NCBI GenBank assembly: GCA_031279285.1
Contig: JAITIR010000023.1
Location: forward strand, 1-40,290
DNA from: Spirochaetaceae bacterium
Lineage (GTDB): Bacteria > Spirochaetota > Spirochaetia > Treponematales > Breznakiellaceae
DNA length: 40,290 nucleotides
Direction: 5' to 3'
Positions 1 to 7,542 of the stretch are shown here, piece by piece. A program made the position numbers and the translations under genes. The notes below the pieces were generated by a model, which saw only the letters and a list, made by a program, of their open reading frames with translations, ran no database searches and was not told the origin of the DNA. Every line of letters starts with the position of its first letter. Positions within the stretch are counted from its first letter, which is position 1.

Positions 1-15
1 CAAAACGGGGTGTGC

Positions 16-534
16 ATGGAAAGCGGCAGTGCAAAACGCCGGAACATCCGGAAAGAAGACGCCCGGTATAAACCCTATGTACTCAAGCGTTTAACCGATG
101 ATGAGCCTTACGAAAAAAGGGAGCCCGCGGCGGCTGTCATTACCGAAAAACAGGTAAAGGACGATATTTTCAGAAATATCGAAATGATCTTTTGCTCCCG
201 TTCCCATCCGACCCTGGCGGATTTTAACGGGTATGAGGATGTGGAGAATTCCGTATTGGGGTACGGCATCTCCGATTATTGCGGAAAGGTCTGCGGGGAT
301 GAGGACAGGGAATTCCTGCTGGAGCATATAAAGAAGCAAATTCGGGATTTTGAGCCCCGTTTAGACCCGGATTCGATTGAGGTGGAATTTACCAACCCCG
401 ATGTAGCCATGCGTTCCCTCCTGGAACTGCGTATATCGGGCCGTATCGCCGTAGAGCAGGTGAACGAGGAGATGCTTTTTATTTCCCGGCTGGATCTGGA
501 GACAGGAAACGCAAGTCTGAGTTATGTGAGCTAG
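16..534 (+). CDS. tssE: T6SS baseplate wedge protein TssE (gp25-like)
   Basis: About 172 residues. TssE is the gp25-like wedge component of the T6SS baseplate, a cytoplasmic complex from which the contractile sheath polymerises. The central and C-terminal parts carry family hallmarks: SVLGYGISDY near residues 79-88, then FEPRL near 112-116, and a C-terminal beta segment (SGRIAVEQVNEEMLF). A basic/acidic N-terminal extension of about 45 residues precedes the domain. The frame is open to the left edge, so the true start could lie upstream. The ATG at 16 is chosen over the GTG at 10 because of the G-rich stretch at 7-10. It is the only apparently intact baseplate wedge gene here; tssF immediately downstream survives only as a stub. 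Confidence 0.85.
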   Translation: MESGSAKRRNIRKEDARYKPYVLKRLTDDEPYEKREPAAAVITEKQVKDDIFRNIEMIFCSRSHPTLADFNGYEDVENSVLGYGISDYCGKVCGDEDREFLLEHIKKQIRDFEPRLDPDSIEVEFTNPDVAMRSLLELRISGRIAVEQVNEEMLFISRLDLETGNASLSYVS

Positions 535-546
535 GAGTCTTTTGCA

Positions 547-588
547 ATGGAACTGCTGGATTATTATCGTGATAATCTTACCTATTGA
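547..588 (+). pseudogene. tssF: 13-codon 5' remnant of tssF
   Basis: A GGAG ribosome site at 534-537 is followed by ATG at 547 and the peptide MELLDYYRDNLTY, ending in TGA at 586. TssF proteins typically begin with an acidic residue, then LL-x-YY-x-x-x-L-x-Y/F, so this matches the extreme N-terminus of TssF in the gene order expected after tssE. Everything after codon 13 is missing. The match is short; its position directly behind tssE, with an appropriate ribosome site, is what makes it persuasive. Intact tssF and tssG must exist elsewhere if the system works. Confidence 0.6.
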
Positions 589-659
589 CAGTAAATTACC
601 AATAAGCGTAAGATCGTTCTATATGAAAAACGCCGCCGTTTGTAAAAAAGGAGTTGTTG

Positions 660-788
660 GTGATCGATGCCGAAACGTTGGCTGTAGTTCTTGAAGGGAA
701 AGATCCCGCGGGTCAAAACCTTGAATACGATCCCCTGTACATGGAAATGGACTCCCTGGCGCTGAATGTCCCCGACAGCTTTATTTAG
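660..788 (+). pseudogene. tssA: 5' remnant of tssA (ImpA N-terminal segment)
   Basis: An AAGGAG site at 648-653 precedes an open frame usable from TTG 654/657 or GTG 660. It reads VIDAETLAVVLEGKDPAGQN and then LEYDPLYMEMDSLAL before stopping at 786-788. TssA proteins open with 'ISxDNPxGEDLxYDPxFxxLE', and the PAGQNLEYDP core matches this ImpA_N signature. Full TssA proteins are several hundred residues long, so this is a stub. A 12-codon open run (reading RKIVLYEKRRRL) ending in TAA at 643-645 just before its ribosome site may be the tail of another deleted gene, but I cannot name it. Confidence 0.65.
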
Positions 789-798
789 GAGGTTTAGA

Positions 799-1044
799 AT
801 GGCTTCGAGTAACAGCGGTCAAAAGTTTATCGCTAAAAACCGGGCGCACCGGGTTCAGAACCGGGATTTTTCCCGGATGGCGGGCCCCCTGTGCGTAGAC
901 GGGGTCATCACCATGACCCCGGCGATAAACAAGCTGGCCAAGGGCAGGCCCACGGCCTGTCTGGGCAGCATAGTGGCAGGGGTCAGTCCCGTCGGTATCC
1001 CGATGTCCGCCGCGGTCTTGCTTTGTCCCAATGTCATTGTATAG
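799..1044 (+). CDS. Chimera: TssB N-terminus fused to truncated PAAR protein
   Basis: 81 residues, with AGGAGGT at 787-793 and ATG at 799. Residues 4-17 (SNSGQKFIAKNRAHRVQ region) match the conserved N-terminus of the T6SS sheath protein TssB (SSQKFIARNRAPRVQ type). From about residue 28 the protein switches to the second half of a PAAR protein (MAGPLCVDGVITMT to the end) and aligns with residues 40-96 of the intact PAAR at 2869-3159. The sheath part of TssB and the first half of PAAR are missing, so neither function is likely. The junction, about 848-876, is flanked by ACCGGG repeats (839, 848, 860) and a CCGGG/CCCGG inverted pair. The frame is open and could be translated, but I regard it as a deletion product. 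Confidence 0.7.
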   Translation: MASSNSGQKFIAKNRAHRVQNRDFSRMAGPLCVDGVITMTPAINKLAKGRPTACLGSIVAGVSPVGIPMSAAVLLCPNVIV

Positions 1045-1053
1045 GAGATGGGT

Positions 1054-2268
1054 ATGGCGGGAAACACCAACTCCATGATGATGTACCTTGCGGGGGGAGC
1101 CTGCGCCGACTTTATTCCTTGGGACCTGACGCTGGAAGAGGGTTTCTCCCGGCTTTACCGGGGGGAGTTGACGGTCCTCTCCGAAACAAAGCACGGCATG
1201 GAGGATCTTTCCGGCCTATTGGACAAAGGGATTTCCCTGACTATGACCCAAAAGGCAGGGCTTGACACGGATGTTCTGCGGACTCGTTATCTCCACGGGA
1301 TCGTGACGGAGGTCAGAAGCGCCGGGGTGTTCAGCAACGGCAAGGCAAAGGACTGTTACAGTTATGTCCTGGTTATTGAACCGGAGCTTGCCCGGCTCAG
1401 GTTTACCCGCCTGACCGCGCCTTACTACCGGATGAATCCCCTGAGCATTTTTGAGGCTATTTTGAACAAGTACAAGCTCACGGCCCGTATAGAGCAGGGT
1501 TTTGTTTCCCGCGCCAAATACGGCGGAAACCTGCTTTTTGATCAATCGGAGACATCGGACATGGACTTTTTAACGGGCATAGCGGGGATCTACGGCATTT
1601 CCCTGGTCTTTACCCATCAAAAAAAACCGCCCAATACCCTGGGTGTTACGGACTTGTACTTTTCCGACGGCGGGAAATTCCCCCGTTCCGACATAAGCTA
1701 TTCCGATAAACGGGAAGAGCCGCCTGTCGAGAATTTTGTTTTTCTCGGCGCCTCCGGGAACGCCTGGAAAATGGACCGCTGGACCATGACCGAAACCATC
1801 GGGTTTGAGGGGAATAGACTCGGCGCTTCCTATCCCAACGTCAACTACGGATCCGACGAATGGAAATGGGGAAAAACCGGGGCGGGAGACAGGTATGCAA
1901 ACTACGGCCGTCTTTTCCACAGCTATGAGCCGCAGACGGCGCATGACGAGGTGGATAGGGACATTAAGCTGATCTTGGAAGTCCGGCGCCGGGTCGCGGA
2001 GCAGGCCAAAGCCCGGTGGACCGCGGAGGCGGCGAACCTGGTCCTACGACCCGGCCTTATCCTGGAATTGCGGCATTTTTACGGCATGAAGGACCGGGAA
2101 CTTATCACTGCCCTGGTTACAGGGATCACCCTGCATCATCGGGCGCGGTGGCCCGAGAATTTGGCGGTACGAATGGAAGAAGCCGGGGAGGAAATGACCC
2201 AGGTGGGCGCCGACTGTATGGACTGGGGCAGCAGCGCGGAAAAGCGGTTTTGCCCGAACCAGCAATAA
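1054..2268 (+). CDS. gp27-like hub half of VgrG (T6SS spike base)
   Basis: 404 residues, starting at ATG 1054, which has better spacing from the AGGAG at 1043-1047 than the ATG at 1048. It resembles the N-terminal gp27/phage GPD part of VgrG: an early barrel with a HGIVTEV turn (about residue 90), a central segment with an SDMDFLTGIAGIYGISL motif (about 170-188), and a late barrel where the chain rises to a HFYG region and ends with ITGITLHHRARWPENLAVRM. Canonical VgrG continues into a gp5 OB-fold and beta-helix; this chain stops just after the hub. The gp5-like part occurs as a separate gene at 3185 and as a decayed copy just downstream. It would form the trimeric hub between Hcp tube and spike. 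A natural split, as in phage T4 gp27/gp5, or an old frameshift are both possible. Confidence 0.72.
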   Translation: MAGNTNSMMMYLAGGACADFIPWDLTLEEGFSRLYRGELTVLSETKHGMEDLSGLLDKGISLTMTQKAGLDTDVLRTRYLHGIVTEVRSAGVFSNGKAKDCYSYVLVIEPELARLRFTRLTAPYYRMNPLSIFEAILNKYKLTARIEQGFVSRAKYGGNLLFDQSETSDMDFLTGIAGIYGISLVFTHQKKPPNTLGVTDLYFSDGGKFPRSDISYSDKREEPPVENFVFLGASGNAWKMDRWTMTETIGFEGNRLGASYPNVNYGSDEWKWGKTGAGDRYANYGRLFHSYEPQTAHDEVDRDIKLILEVRRRVAEQAKARWTAEAANLVLRPGLILELRHFYGMKDRELITALVTGITLHHRARWPENLAVRMEEAGEEMTQVGADCMDWGSSAEKRFCPNQQ

Positions 2269-2302
2269 AGGGCGGCATAAAAATAGTAATGGTCTTCCTT
2301 GC

Positions 2303-2824
2303 CTTATTGTTCAAATTGTTATGCCCTTGGGCGGCACGGATTCGGGATTGTTCCGTTTCCCCCGGGTGGGAGAAAAGGTGTTGGTAGGGACTGAAGAAGG
2401 TAGGAATTATCTTATGAGATACATACCTATTTATACATAGAGCAGTCAAAATTTTCAAACGACAGGTATGTCCCAATACGATGGCCGGGGGGAGGTACTT
2501 TGTTACCGGCAGACCGGGAAAAGGAAAGCGCCGCCGAAGGAGAAACATTCGGAAATAGGCTTTTACCACAAGCAGACATCCTGGAAGGCGGCCAAAGATG
2601 AGCAGTCTAATTATGCCGATAACCAGGATGAGACAGGAGCGTATATCTATCCCAAAATCGATCGGATAAATATCCGCTCCGACCAGCCCGGCGGCCTCCT
2701 CTCCCTTTCCGCGTTTCGGGCTTTCGGCAACCTGATGCCCGCCGGGGAGCAGGTGGTTTCCACCCCGCCTGGACCGGCGGCCAACGGTTACAAACGGTGG
2801 AAGCCCCCGGAATGGGGGGCTTGA
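2303..2824 (+). pseudogene. Decayed gp5-like spike fused to the tail of a DUF6931-like gene
   Basis: One reading frame from about 2303 to the stop at 2822 is interrupted by an in-frame TAG at 2438. Its first part (IVMPLGGTDSGLFRFPRVGE) aligns with the OB-fold of the intact spike at 3185 (LVMPLGGAESGLYRSPKVGE). The next part (GEVLCYRQTGKRK to YPKIDRINIRS) aligns with that spike's segment around residues 110-170. It then switches abruptly to pieces of the downstream DUF6931-like protein: GGLLSLSAFRAFGNL and TPPGPAANG joined to YKRWKPPE. In the intact copy (6325-7533) the last two pieces are separated by about 80 residues, each bordered by AACGGC, which fits a short-homology deletion. An open frame from ATG 2468 remains but has no good ribosome site. 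Confidence 0.75.
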
Positions 2825-2868
2825 AGAAAAAGGTGGAACGCTATACTCTTGAGAACAAGGAGGTCTAA

Positions 2869-3159
2869 ATGCCTACGCCCGTAGCGACTATTACCAATTT
2901 AACTGCCACCGGGGACGTGATCACCGGACCCGGCGCTCCTACGATTCTGTACAAGGGCCTTCCGGCGGCCTGCATGGGGGACCTTGTCGCGGGGCCTATG
3001 TGCGTAACCGGTGCCATCACCATGACCACCGCGATAACTAACCTGTACATGGGCCGGCCCGTGTCAAACCTGGGTAGCATGGTGGTGGGGGTAAGCCCTA
3101 TCGGAATCCCCATGTCCACCGCGTTGGCGGTTTGCACCAACATAAATATCATCGTGTAA
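2869..3159 (+). CDS. PAAR-motif spike-tip protein
   Basis: 96 residues, with AAGGAGG at 2858-2864 and ATG at 2869. The sequence shows the PAAR pattern: a polar start, GDVITGPGAPTILYKGLPAA (a gly-rich turn plus the PAA element), then CMGDLVAGPMC and a second half of short beta strands (TTAITNLYMGRPVSNLGS) ending in hydrophobic INIIV. PAAR proteins cap the VgrG/gp5 needle as a sharp cone and often recruit effectors. The cysteine and histidine placement is not the classic zinc site, so metal binding is uncertain. The gene lies 25 bp before the spike gene and probably caps it. The chimera at 799-1044 carries a second, truncated copy. Confidence 0.8.
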   Translation: MPTPVATITNLTATGDVITGPGAPTILYKGLPAACMGDLVAGPMCVTGAITMTTAITNLYMGRPVSNLGSMVVGVSPIGIPMSTALAVCTNINIIV

Positions 3160-3184
3160 GGGATAAAGATAGCGGAGGCATAGC

Positions 3185-4813
3185 ATGGACTTAAAAGAAA
3201 TGGTGGTTACCCGGGCCTGCACCGGAAGTAATCCTTATGTGTTCTATGTCAGGAACCCCGCAGGGGGCGATGATCTGGACGTAAAGCTGGTAATGCCCCT
3301 GGGCGGCGCCGAGTCGGGACTGTACCGGTCCCCAAAGGTGGGCGAATCCGTCTTGGTGGGGATTCACGCGCCGGGCAATTCCGTCAGCATGACCCGGTAT
3401 CTTTTGGGGTATTTGCCGGACAATTCGGCGGACAACGCGTTTGAGCGCGTCGGCGTGGACGCCGGAGCGAACAGCGTCAGCCCAAAAATGAAGGACCTGA
3501 TAAACGAATCCGGCGAGGTCTTCCGGTATAGACAGACAGGAAAAAACAGGGACCACGACGAGGAGGATCCCTATTCGGAGATAGGCTTTTACCAAAGGCC
3601 CAGCCAATGGAGGGTCAATTCCGACGACCAGAAGGACTATGCCGCCGCTCCCGGCGGCTACCCGGAAATCGATCAGATAAACATCCACTCAACCGGGGAC
3701 ATCCACGAAAGCGCGGTGAACCACCACCGTATCGAGGCCAAACGGCTGGAGATTTTGGCGGACTGCGGGGGGGTGAACACCGACGGCTGGCGCCCCTTTG
3801 GGGACACAGTCGGGGATGATTCCAGCCTCTACGCGGGGGACGCCCATATACGGAGCCACAACCGGCTTATCCTCAAAGCCGGGCAGGAGATACGCCTTCA
3901 GGTGGGCCGTTCCGCCATCATTATCAGCGACGACGGCATCACCATCACCTCGAAAAAGGCCAAAAAAGGCCCGGCCATTCCCTGGGACACGGTGATAAAC
4001 CTGACCCCCCGGGACGGGGTCGTCATGTTCGGCCAGAACGTCAACATAGGGGCCGCCTACAACTTCTCCCTCCAGGAAAGTGCGGGTGGGGCCGTTTCCA
4101 GCCTGGGGGGTGTGATGCGCCTTTCCGCCCGGGATCTCCTGGCTCAGTCCTACTGCAAGACGGGCTACCAGGCCAACATGGCGGACTTTATCAAACTCTA
4201 TACCGCCACGGCAAATGGCATGGCCGGGCAGGGGGATGTTCCTTCCTATACCTCGCTACTGCCCTCCCTTGTGGGAGCCTTTTCTTCCATTAATTGGGGC
4301 TACTACTCCTCCACCTCCAACTATTCCGACCCCGCCGGGGACTACGCCGCCTACTGCGGGATTCTCCTACAGATTTTAAGCCTCACCTACACCAGCCTGG
4401 ACCTGGGCATGAGCGGGGAACAGCGGCAGAATGGGGGCCGGGATGCGTTTAACGCCGCGGCCCTGGCGGATCAGCAGGAGAAGGTTCAGGAGATGCTAAA
4501 GTACATTAACGACGCGGGGGACCCCACCCGGGCCATTCACAACAGCTTTATGCACCTGACCTCCTCCGCGGACGCGGTGTTGAGCGGCTTTGACAACGAG
4601 CGGCTTTCGGTGAACACCATCGACAGCACCGTCCCCACGGCGGGGACCAACGCTTCCCTTATCTCCAAGGAGACCGCCCGGTTGCAGCAGAAAAATTCCG
4701 CGGAAACGAGCCTTCGGGAGTTCCTTAAGAACCAAAAGAGCCGCATTGACGCGGGGGCCCTGTGGTCCCTGGGAATGGACGTTAGATTTCTGAACAAACT
4801 AAAGGAGTTGTAG
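3185..4813 (+). CDS. gp5-like spike protein with C-terminal extension
   Basis: 542 residues, with a GGAGG-containing site at 3173-3177 and ATG at 3185. Residues about 1-85 look like the OB-fold of gp5/VgrG (LVMPLGGAESGLYRSPKVGE, VLVGI). A region with a GEVFRYRQTGKN stretch and EIDQINIHS leads into short repeated beta-strand elements typical of a spike beta-helix (about 170-290: INIHSTGDIHESAVNHH, RLILKAGQEIRLQVG, AIIISDDGITITS, GVVMFGQNVNIGA). The last ~240 residues are predominantly helical and unlike a canonical VgrG; they could be a cargo or binding extension. There is no gp27 hub domain, which is supplied by the separate gene at 1054. No catalytic motif is recognised in the C-terminal part. 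Confidence 0.72.
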   Translation: MDLKEMVVTRACTGSNPYVFYVRNPAGGDDLDVKLVMPLGGAESGLYRSPKVGESVLVGIHAPGNSVSMTRYLLGYLPDNSADNAFERVGVDAGANSVSPKMKDLINESGEVFRYRQTGKNRDHDEEDPYSEIGFYQRPSQWRVNSDDQKDYAAAPGGYPEIDQINIHSTGDIHESAVNHHRIEAKRLEILADCGGVNTDGWRPFGDTVGDDSSLYAGDAHIRSHNRLILKAGQEIRLQVGRSAIIISDDGITITSKKAKKGPAIPWDTVINLTPRDGVVMFGQNVNIGAAYNFSLQESAGGAVSSLGGVMRLSARDLLAQSYCKTGYQANMADFIKLYTATANGMAGQGDVPSYTSLLPSLVGAFSSINWGYYSSTSNYSDPAGDYAAYCGILLQILSLTYTSLDLGMSGEQRQNGGRDAFNAAALADQQEKVQEMLKYINDAGDPTRAIHNSFMHLTSSADAVLSGFDNERLSVNTIDSTVPTAGTNASLISKETARLQQKNSAETSLREFLKNQKSRIDAGALWSLGMDVRFLNKLKEL

Positions 4814-4814
4814 G

Positions 4815-6311
4815 ATGAACCAAAATGACAAAGACTATGTAAAAGATCAGATAAACACCGCTATAGATGGAGATTTCTCGGACAAGGCTGCCGAGGCGGT
4901 AAACAATGCTATAAGCAATGCCGGCATTCCGGAGAAGGCAGCCGCCGAGGTAAGCAAAGCTGTAGGCGATGCCAAGAGCGATCTGGATACCGCCACGACC
5001 GCCGCCAAGGACGCCTACACCAGCTTAGTGGGCTCCAACGGTACGGCTGACAGCCCTGCCGAGGGTAGCGTGTTAGACAAAGCTGTAGCGGTCAAGGACG
5101 CTCTGGATGGAGAGGATGGAGACGAAGGGCTAGTAGCGAAGGGAGAAACGGTACAGGAGGCTCTGGATGGAGACGAAGGGCTAGTAGCGAAGGGAAAAAC
5201 GGTACAGGAGGCTCTGGATGGAGACGAAGGGCTAGTAGCGAGGGGAGAAACGGTACAGGAGGCTCTGGATGGAGACGAAGGGCTAGTAGCGAGGGGAAAA
5301 ACGGTACAGGAGGCTCTGGATGGAGACGAAGGGCTAGTAGCGAAGGGAAAAACGGTACAGGAGGCTCTGGATGGAAACGAAGGGCTAGTAGCGAAGGGAA
5401 AAACGGTACAGGAGGCTCTGGATGGAACCGGCGGGCTTGTAGAGCAAGCGAAAGACGCCAAGGAGGCGCTGGGTACCGCCACGGAATATGCCGGAACGGC
5501 CGGGATTAGTCTGAAGGAGGCCGCCGACGATGCCAAGTCCGCCTACACCAACTTAGTGGGCTCCAACGGCTCGCCTACCGATCCTGACACAGACAGCGCG
5601 TTAGGGAAAGCTGTAGCGGTCAAGAACGCTCTGGATGGAGAGGATGGAGACGAAGGGCTAGTAGCGAGGGGAGAAACGGTACAGGAGGCTCTGGATGGAA
5701 CCGGCGGGCTTGTAAAGCAAGCGAAAGACGCCAAGGAAGCGCTGGATACCGCCACGACCAACGCCAGAAATGCCGAGAAAACTCTGGAAGAGGATATAGA
5801 CGACGCCAAAAAACTCTTGAATCAATTGGAAGCCTATATACCTTCTGGCGCGACTCTGAAGGAAACTATAGACAGCCAGATAGCAGCTTATATAACAGGC
5901 GACCTTGCCGAAAATGACGGCCTGATACAGACCGCTATCAACAGCGTCAAGGAATCTCTTTTGATAGCGCTAGCGGAAACGCAAAATCTCGCCACCAAAG
6001 CCGCCGACAACGCCGCCCTAGCGCTGAATAAAGCAACGCCTGGGTACAGCTTCTATGTTGCTCCGAATGTGAATAGTGTAACCGCGATAAAAGCAGGGTT
6101 TACTCTTTTGAATGTTGGCACATACGGTTTTAACAACACCGGAGTGGGGGAGAATCTTACATTGGCCATCGCTAATGGTGCGGTGAGTTTCACGAAGAAT
6201 AGCACAACATTTTCCACTATTAGGGCTGAAGTAAATAGAGAGAGGGCGAGTGGTGCAAGTCTTTTAGGGGCACTATTAACTACTGGTATGGGTACTATAT
6301 TTCATTCTTAA
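4815..6311 (+). CDS. Repeat-rich helical protein between spike and DUF6931 genes (possible cargo or fibre)
   Basis: 498 residues; the ATG is one base after the spike stop, so translation is probably coupled. Residues 1-100 are Ala/Lys/Glu/Asp-rich and helical. Residues about 102-220 consist of 17-residue units GDEGLVAKGKTVQEALD, seven in a row with the last divergent. A second block repeats the larger unit (LVGSNG..., KAVAVK.ALDGEDGDEG...) near 240-310. Residues about 310-400 are again helical. The last ~85 residues (from GYSFYVAP) form a distinct, Gly/Asn/Thr-rich domain ending in an ALLTTGMGTIF segment. Its position inside the spike cassette suggests secreted cargo or a trimeric fibre attached to the needle. 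I recognise no enzyme motif and no adjacent immunity gene. Confidence 0.6.
   Translation: MNQNDKDYVKDQINTAIDGDFSDKAAEAVNNAISNAGIPEKAAAEVSKAVGDAKSDLDTATTAAKDAYTSLVGSNGTADSPAEGSVLDKAVAVKDALDGEDGDEGLVAKGETVQEALDGDEGLVAKGKTVQEALDGDEGLVARGETVQEALDGDEGLVARGKTVQEALDGDEGLVAKGKTVQEALDGNEGLVAKGKTVQEALDGTGGLVEQAKDAKEALGTATEYAGTAGISLKEAADDAKSAYTNLVGSNGSPTDPDTDSALGKAVAVKNALDGEDGDEGLVARGETVQEALDGTGGLVKQAKDAKEALDTATTNARNAEKTLEEDIDDAKKLLNQLEAYIPSGATLKETIDSQIAAYITGDLAENDGLIQTAINSVKESLLIALAETQNLATKAADNAALALNKATPGYSFYVAPNVNSVTAIKAGFTLLNVGTYGFNNTGVGENLTLAIANGAVSFTKNSTTFSTIRAEVNRERASGASLLGALLTTGMGTIFHS
5118..5474 (+). repeat. 51-bp tandem repeat array (7 units)
   Basis: Seven consecutive 51-bp units start at 5118, 5169, 5220, 5271, 5322, 5373 and 5424. 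Units 1-6 differ only at a few positions (aag/agg, gaa/aaa, gac/aac), and the seventh is divergent. Each encodes 17 residues in frame, so unit gain or loss would lengthen or shorten the helical stalk without a frameshift. The near identity suggests recent expansion by slippage or unequal recombination. Confidence 0.95.
5646..5747 (+). repeat. Second copy of the 51-bp repeat (2 units)
   Basis: One near-identical unit (5646-5696) and one divergent unit (5697-5747) recur after a second LVGSNG-type segment. The whole stretch from about 5008 to 5474 and that from about 5536 to 5747 are therefore a larger duplication, in which the first copy later expanded its 51-bp core. Confidence 0.9.
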
Positions 6312-6324
6312 AAGGAGCCCTATC

Positions 6325-7533
6325 ATGGCGGATAAACTTGACTGGCTGGGAAGACACCTCGTCCTTATACGGCATATCACCGTGGCGGACGCGGTTTCCC
6401 TGGAGGCGTATAAGGTCCCCCCTGACCTGGAGGACCTGTTTGCGGGGGCAGGCTCCGCGGAGGAGATGGCCTTTAAGCTGGCGGCGCGGGGAAAGCACAA
6501 AAACGCCTGCGAACTGCTGGCCTACATAGCCCACCGCCGGGCCGCGGTCTGGTGGGGCTACCGGTGCGTGTGCTCGGTGAACGAAGAACTACGGTTAAAC
6601 CCCCCGGAGGACATTGATTATGAAAAGCCCCCGGAGCCGCCCCCCCTCCCTGACTATTTTAACATCGAGGTCCCCAAGCCGGACCCGGCTCTGGCCGCGG
6701 CCATGGACGCAGCCCTGGCCGGGGCGCAGGGGGACGCGGCCCTGGCCGCGGCCAGGGCGGACCCGGCCATGAAGGACTATGTGGCTGAGGGGGTGGAGCG
6801 GGCTTTCCGGGCCTTTGAGGAGGCCAACGGGGTCCACCCTATGGCGTTGCTCAAAACCCTGGGGGAGCGCATGAAGCGGGACCCCTACGCCATAAGCCCG
6901 GACTCCCCCATCTTCCGCATGGAAAAGGAGATGCACGAAAAACTGGATCCCATAAGGGGGCAGGTCATCGCGGAGGTAAAAGAGGCCCATGCCGCGGTAG
7001 GCATCGCCAGCCCCCTGATCAAGAACCCCAAGTTGGAGGCCCACAAACAGAAGCTCAGTGGCAACGCCTTGGACGCGGTGTACCGCTGGGTGGCCGCGCC
7101 GGACGGGCCCAACGCCCAGAAGTGCCTGGACGCTGGGAACGCGTGTCCCGACGAGCCCGGCGGGGTACTATCCCTTTCCGCGTTCTGGGCCTTCGGCAAC
7201 CTGGCCCCACAGTTGGACCAGGTCATTCCCACCCCGCCGGGGCTTGCCGCAAACGGCATTGATAAGGTACTGTTGTTGTGCGCCGTCAAGCGGGGGGGAA
7301 CCCGGAAGATTCTGGAACGCTACGAACACTACTTTAACCTGGGGTTGGAGGTCCTCACCGGGTCGGACAATTGGGAGGACAGCCTGGCTGCCGTGGTTCC
7401 GCCCCACAGGGAGGCGTCCGGACCGGCCCCGGAAAACGTGGGCGCGGCAGGCCCCCCTGAGCCGGAGGAGCCCCCTCAAAACAACGGCGGCTATAAGCGC
7501 TGGAAGCCTCCGGAACCGGAACCGGAGGCGTAA
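6325..7533 (+). CDS. DUF6931-like T6SS-associated protein
   Basis: 402 residues, with AAGGAG at 6312-6317 and ATG at 6325. An N-terminal helical region holds the block CELLAYIAHRRAAVWWGYRC (about 62-81). The C-terminal half holds ALDAVYRWVAAPDGPNAQ followed by GGVLSLSAFWAFGNLAPQ and a TPPGLAANG turn. These blocks match my memory of the DUF6931 family seen in T6SS loci: a helical domain with an 'R-x-A-V-WW' core, a W-V-x-x-P segment and a wholly polar C-terminal tail. An Ala/Pro-rich linker joins the halves, and the tail is Pro/Glu-rich, ending KRWKPPEPEPEA. The role is unknown; chaperone or loading adaptor for the upstream repeat protein is an inference from gene order. Pieces of a paralogue lie in the pseudogene at 2303-2824. 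Confidence 0.6.
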   Translation: MADKLDWLGRHLVLIRHITVADAVSLEAYKVPPDLEDLFAGAGSAEEMAFKLAARGKHKNACELLAYIAHRRAAVWWGYRCVCSVNEELRLNPPEDIDYEKPPEPPPLPDYFNIEVPKPDPALAAAMDAALAGAQGDAALAAARADPAMKDYVAEGVERAFRAFEEANGVHPMALLKTLGERMKRDPYAISPDSPIFRMEKEMHEKLDPIRGQVIAEVKEAHAAVGIASPLIKNPKLEAHKQKLSGNALDAVYRWVAAPDGPNAQKCLDAGNACPDEPGGVLSLSAFWAFGNLAPQLDQVIPTPPGLAANGIDKVLLLCAVKRGGTRKILERYEHYFNLGLEVLTGSDNWEDSLAAVVPPHREASGPAPENVGAAGPPEPEEPPQNNGGYKRWKPPEPEPEA

Positions 7534-7542
7534 GGAAAAAGG

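Noticed and set aside
2016-2387. Alternative + strand frame across the end of the hub gene
   Set aside because: It overlaps the hub in another frame with no family match; the homology to the spike lies in a different frame.
5118-5474. Regular repeats considered as a CRISPR array
   Set aside because: The units are contiguous with no spacers, are in frame and encode a helical stalk; no cas genes are present.
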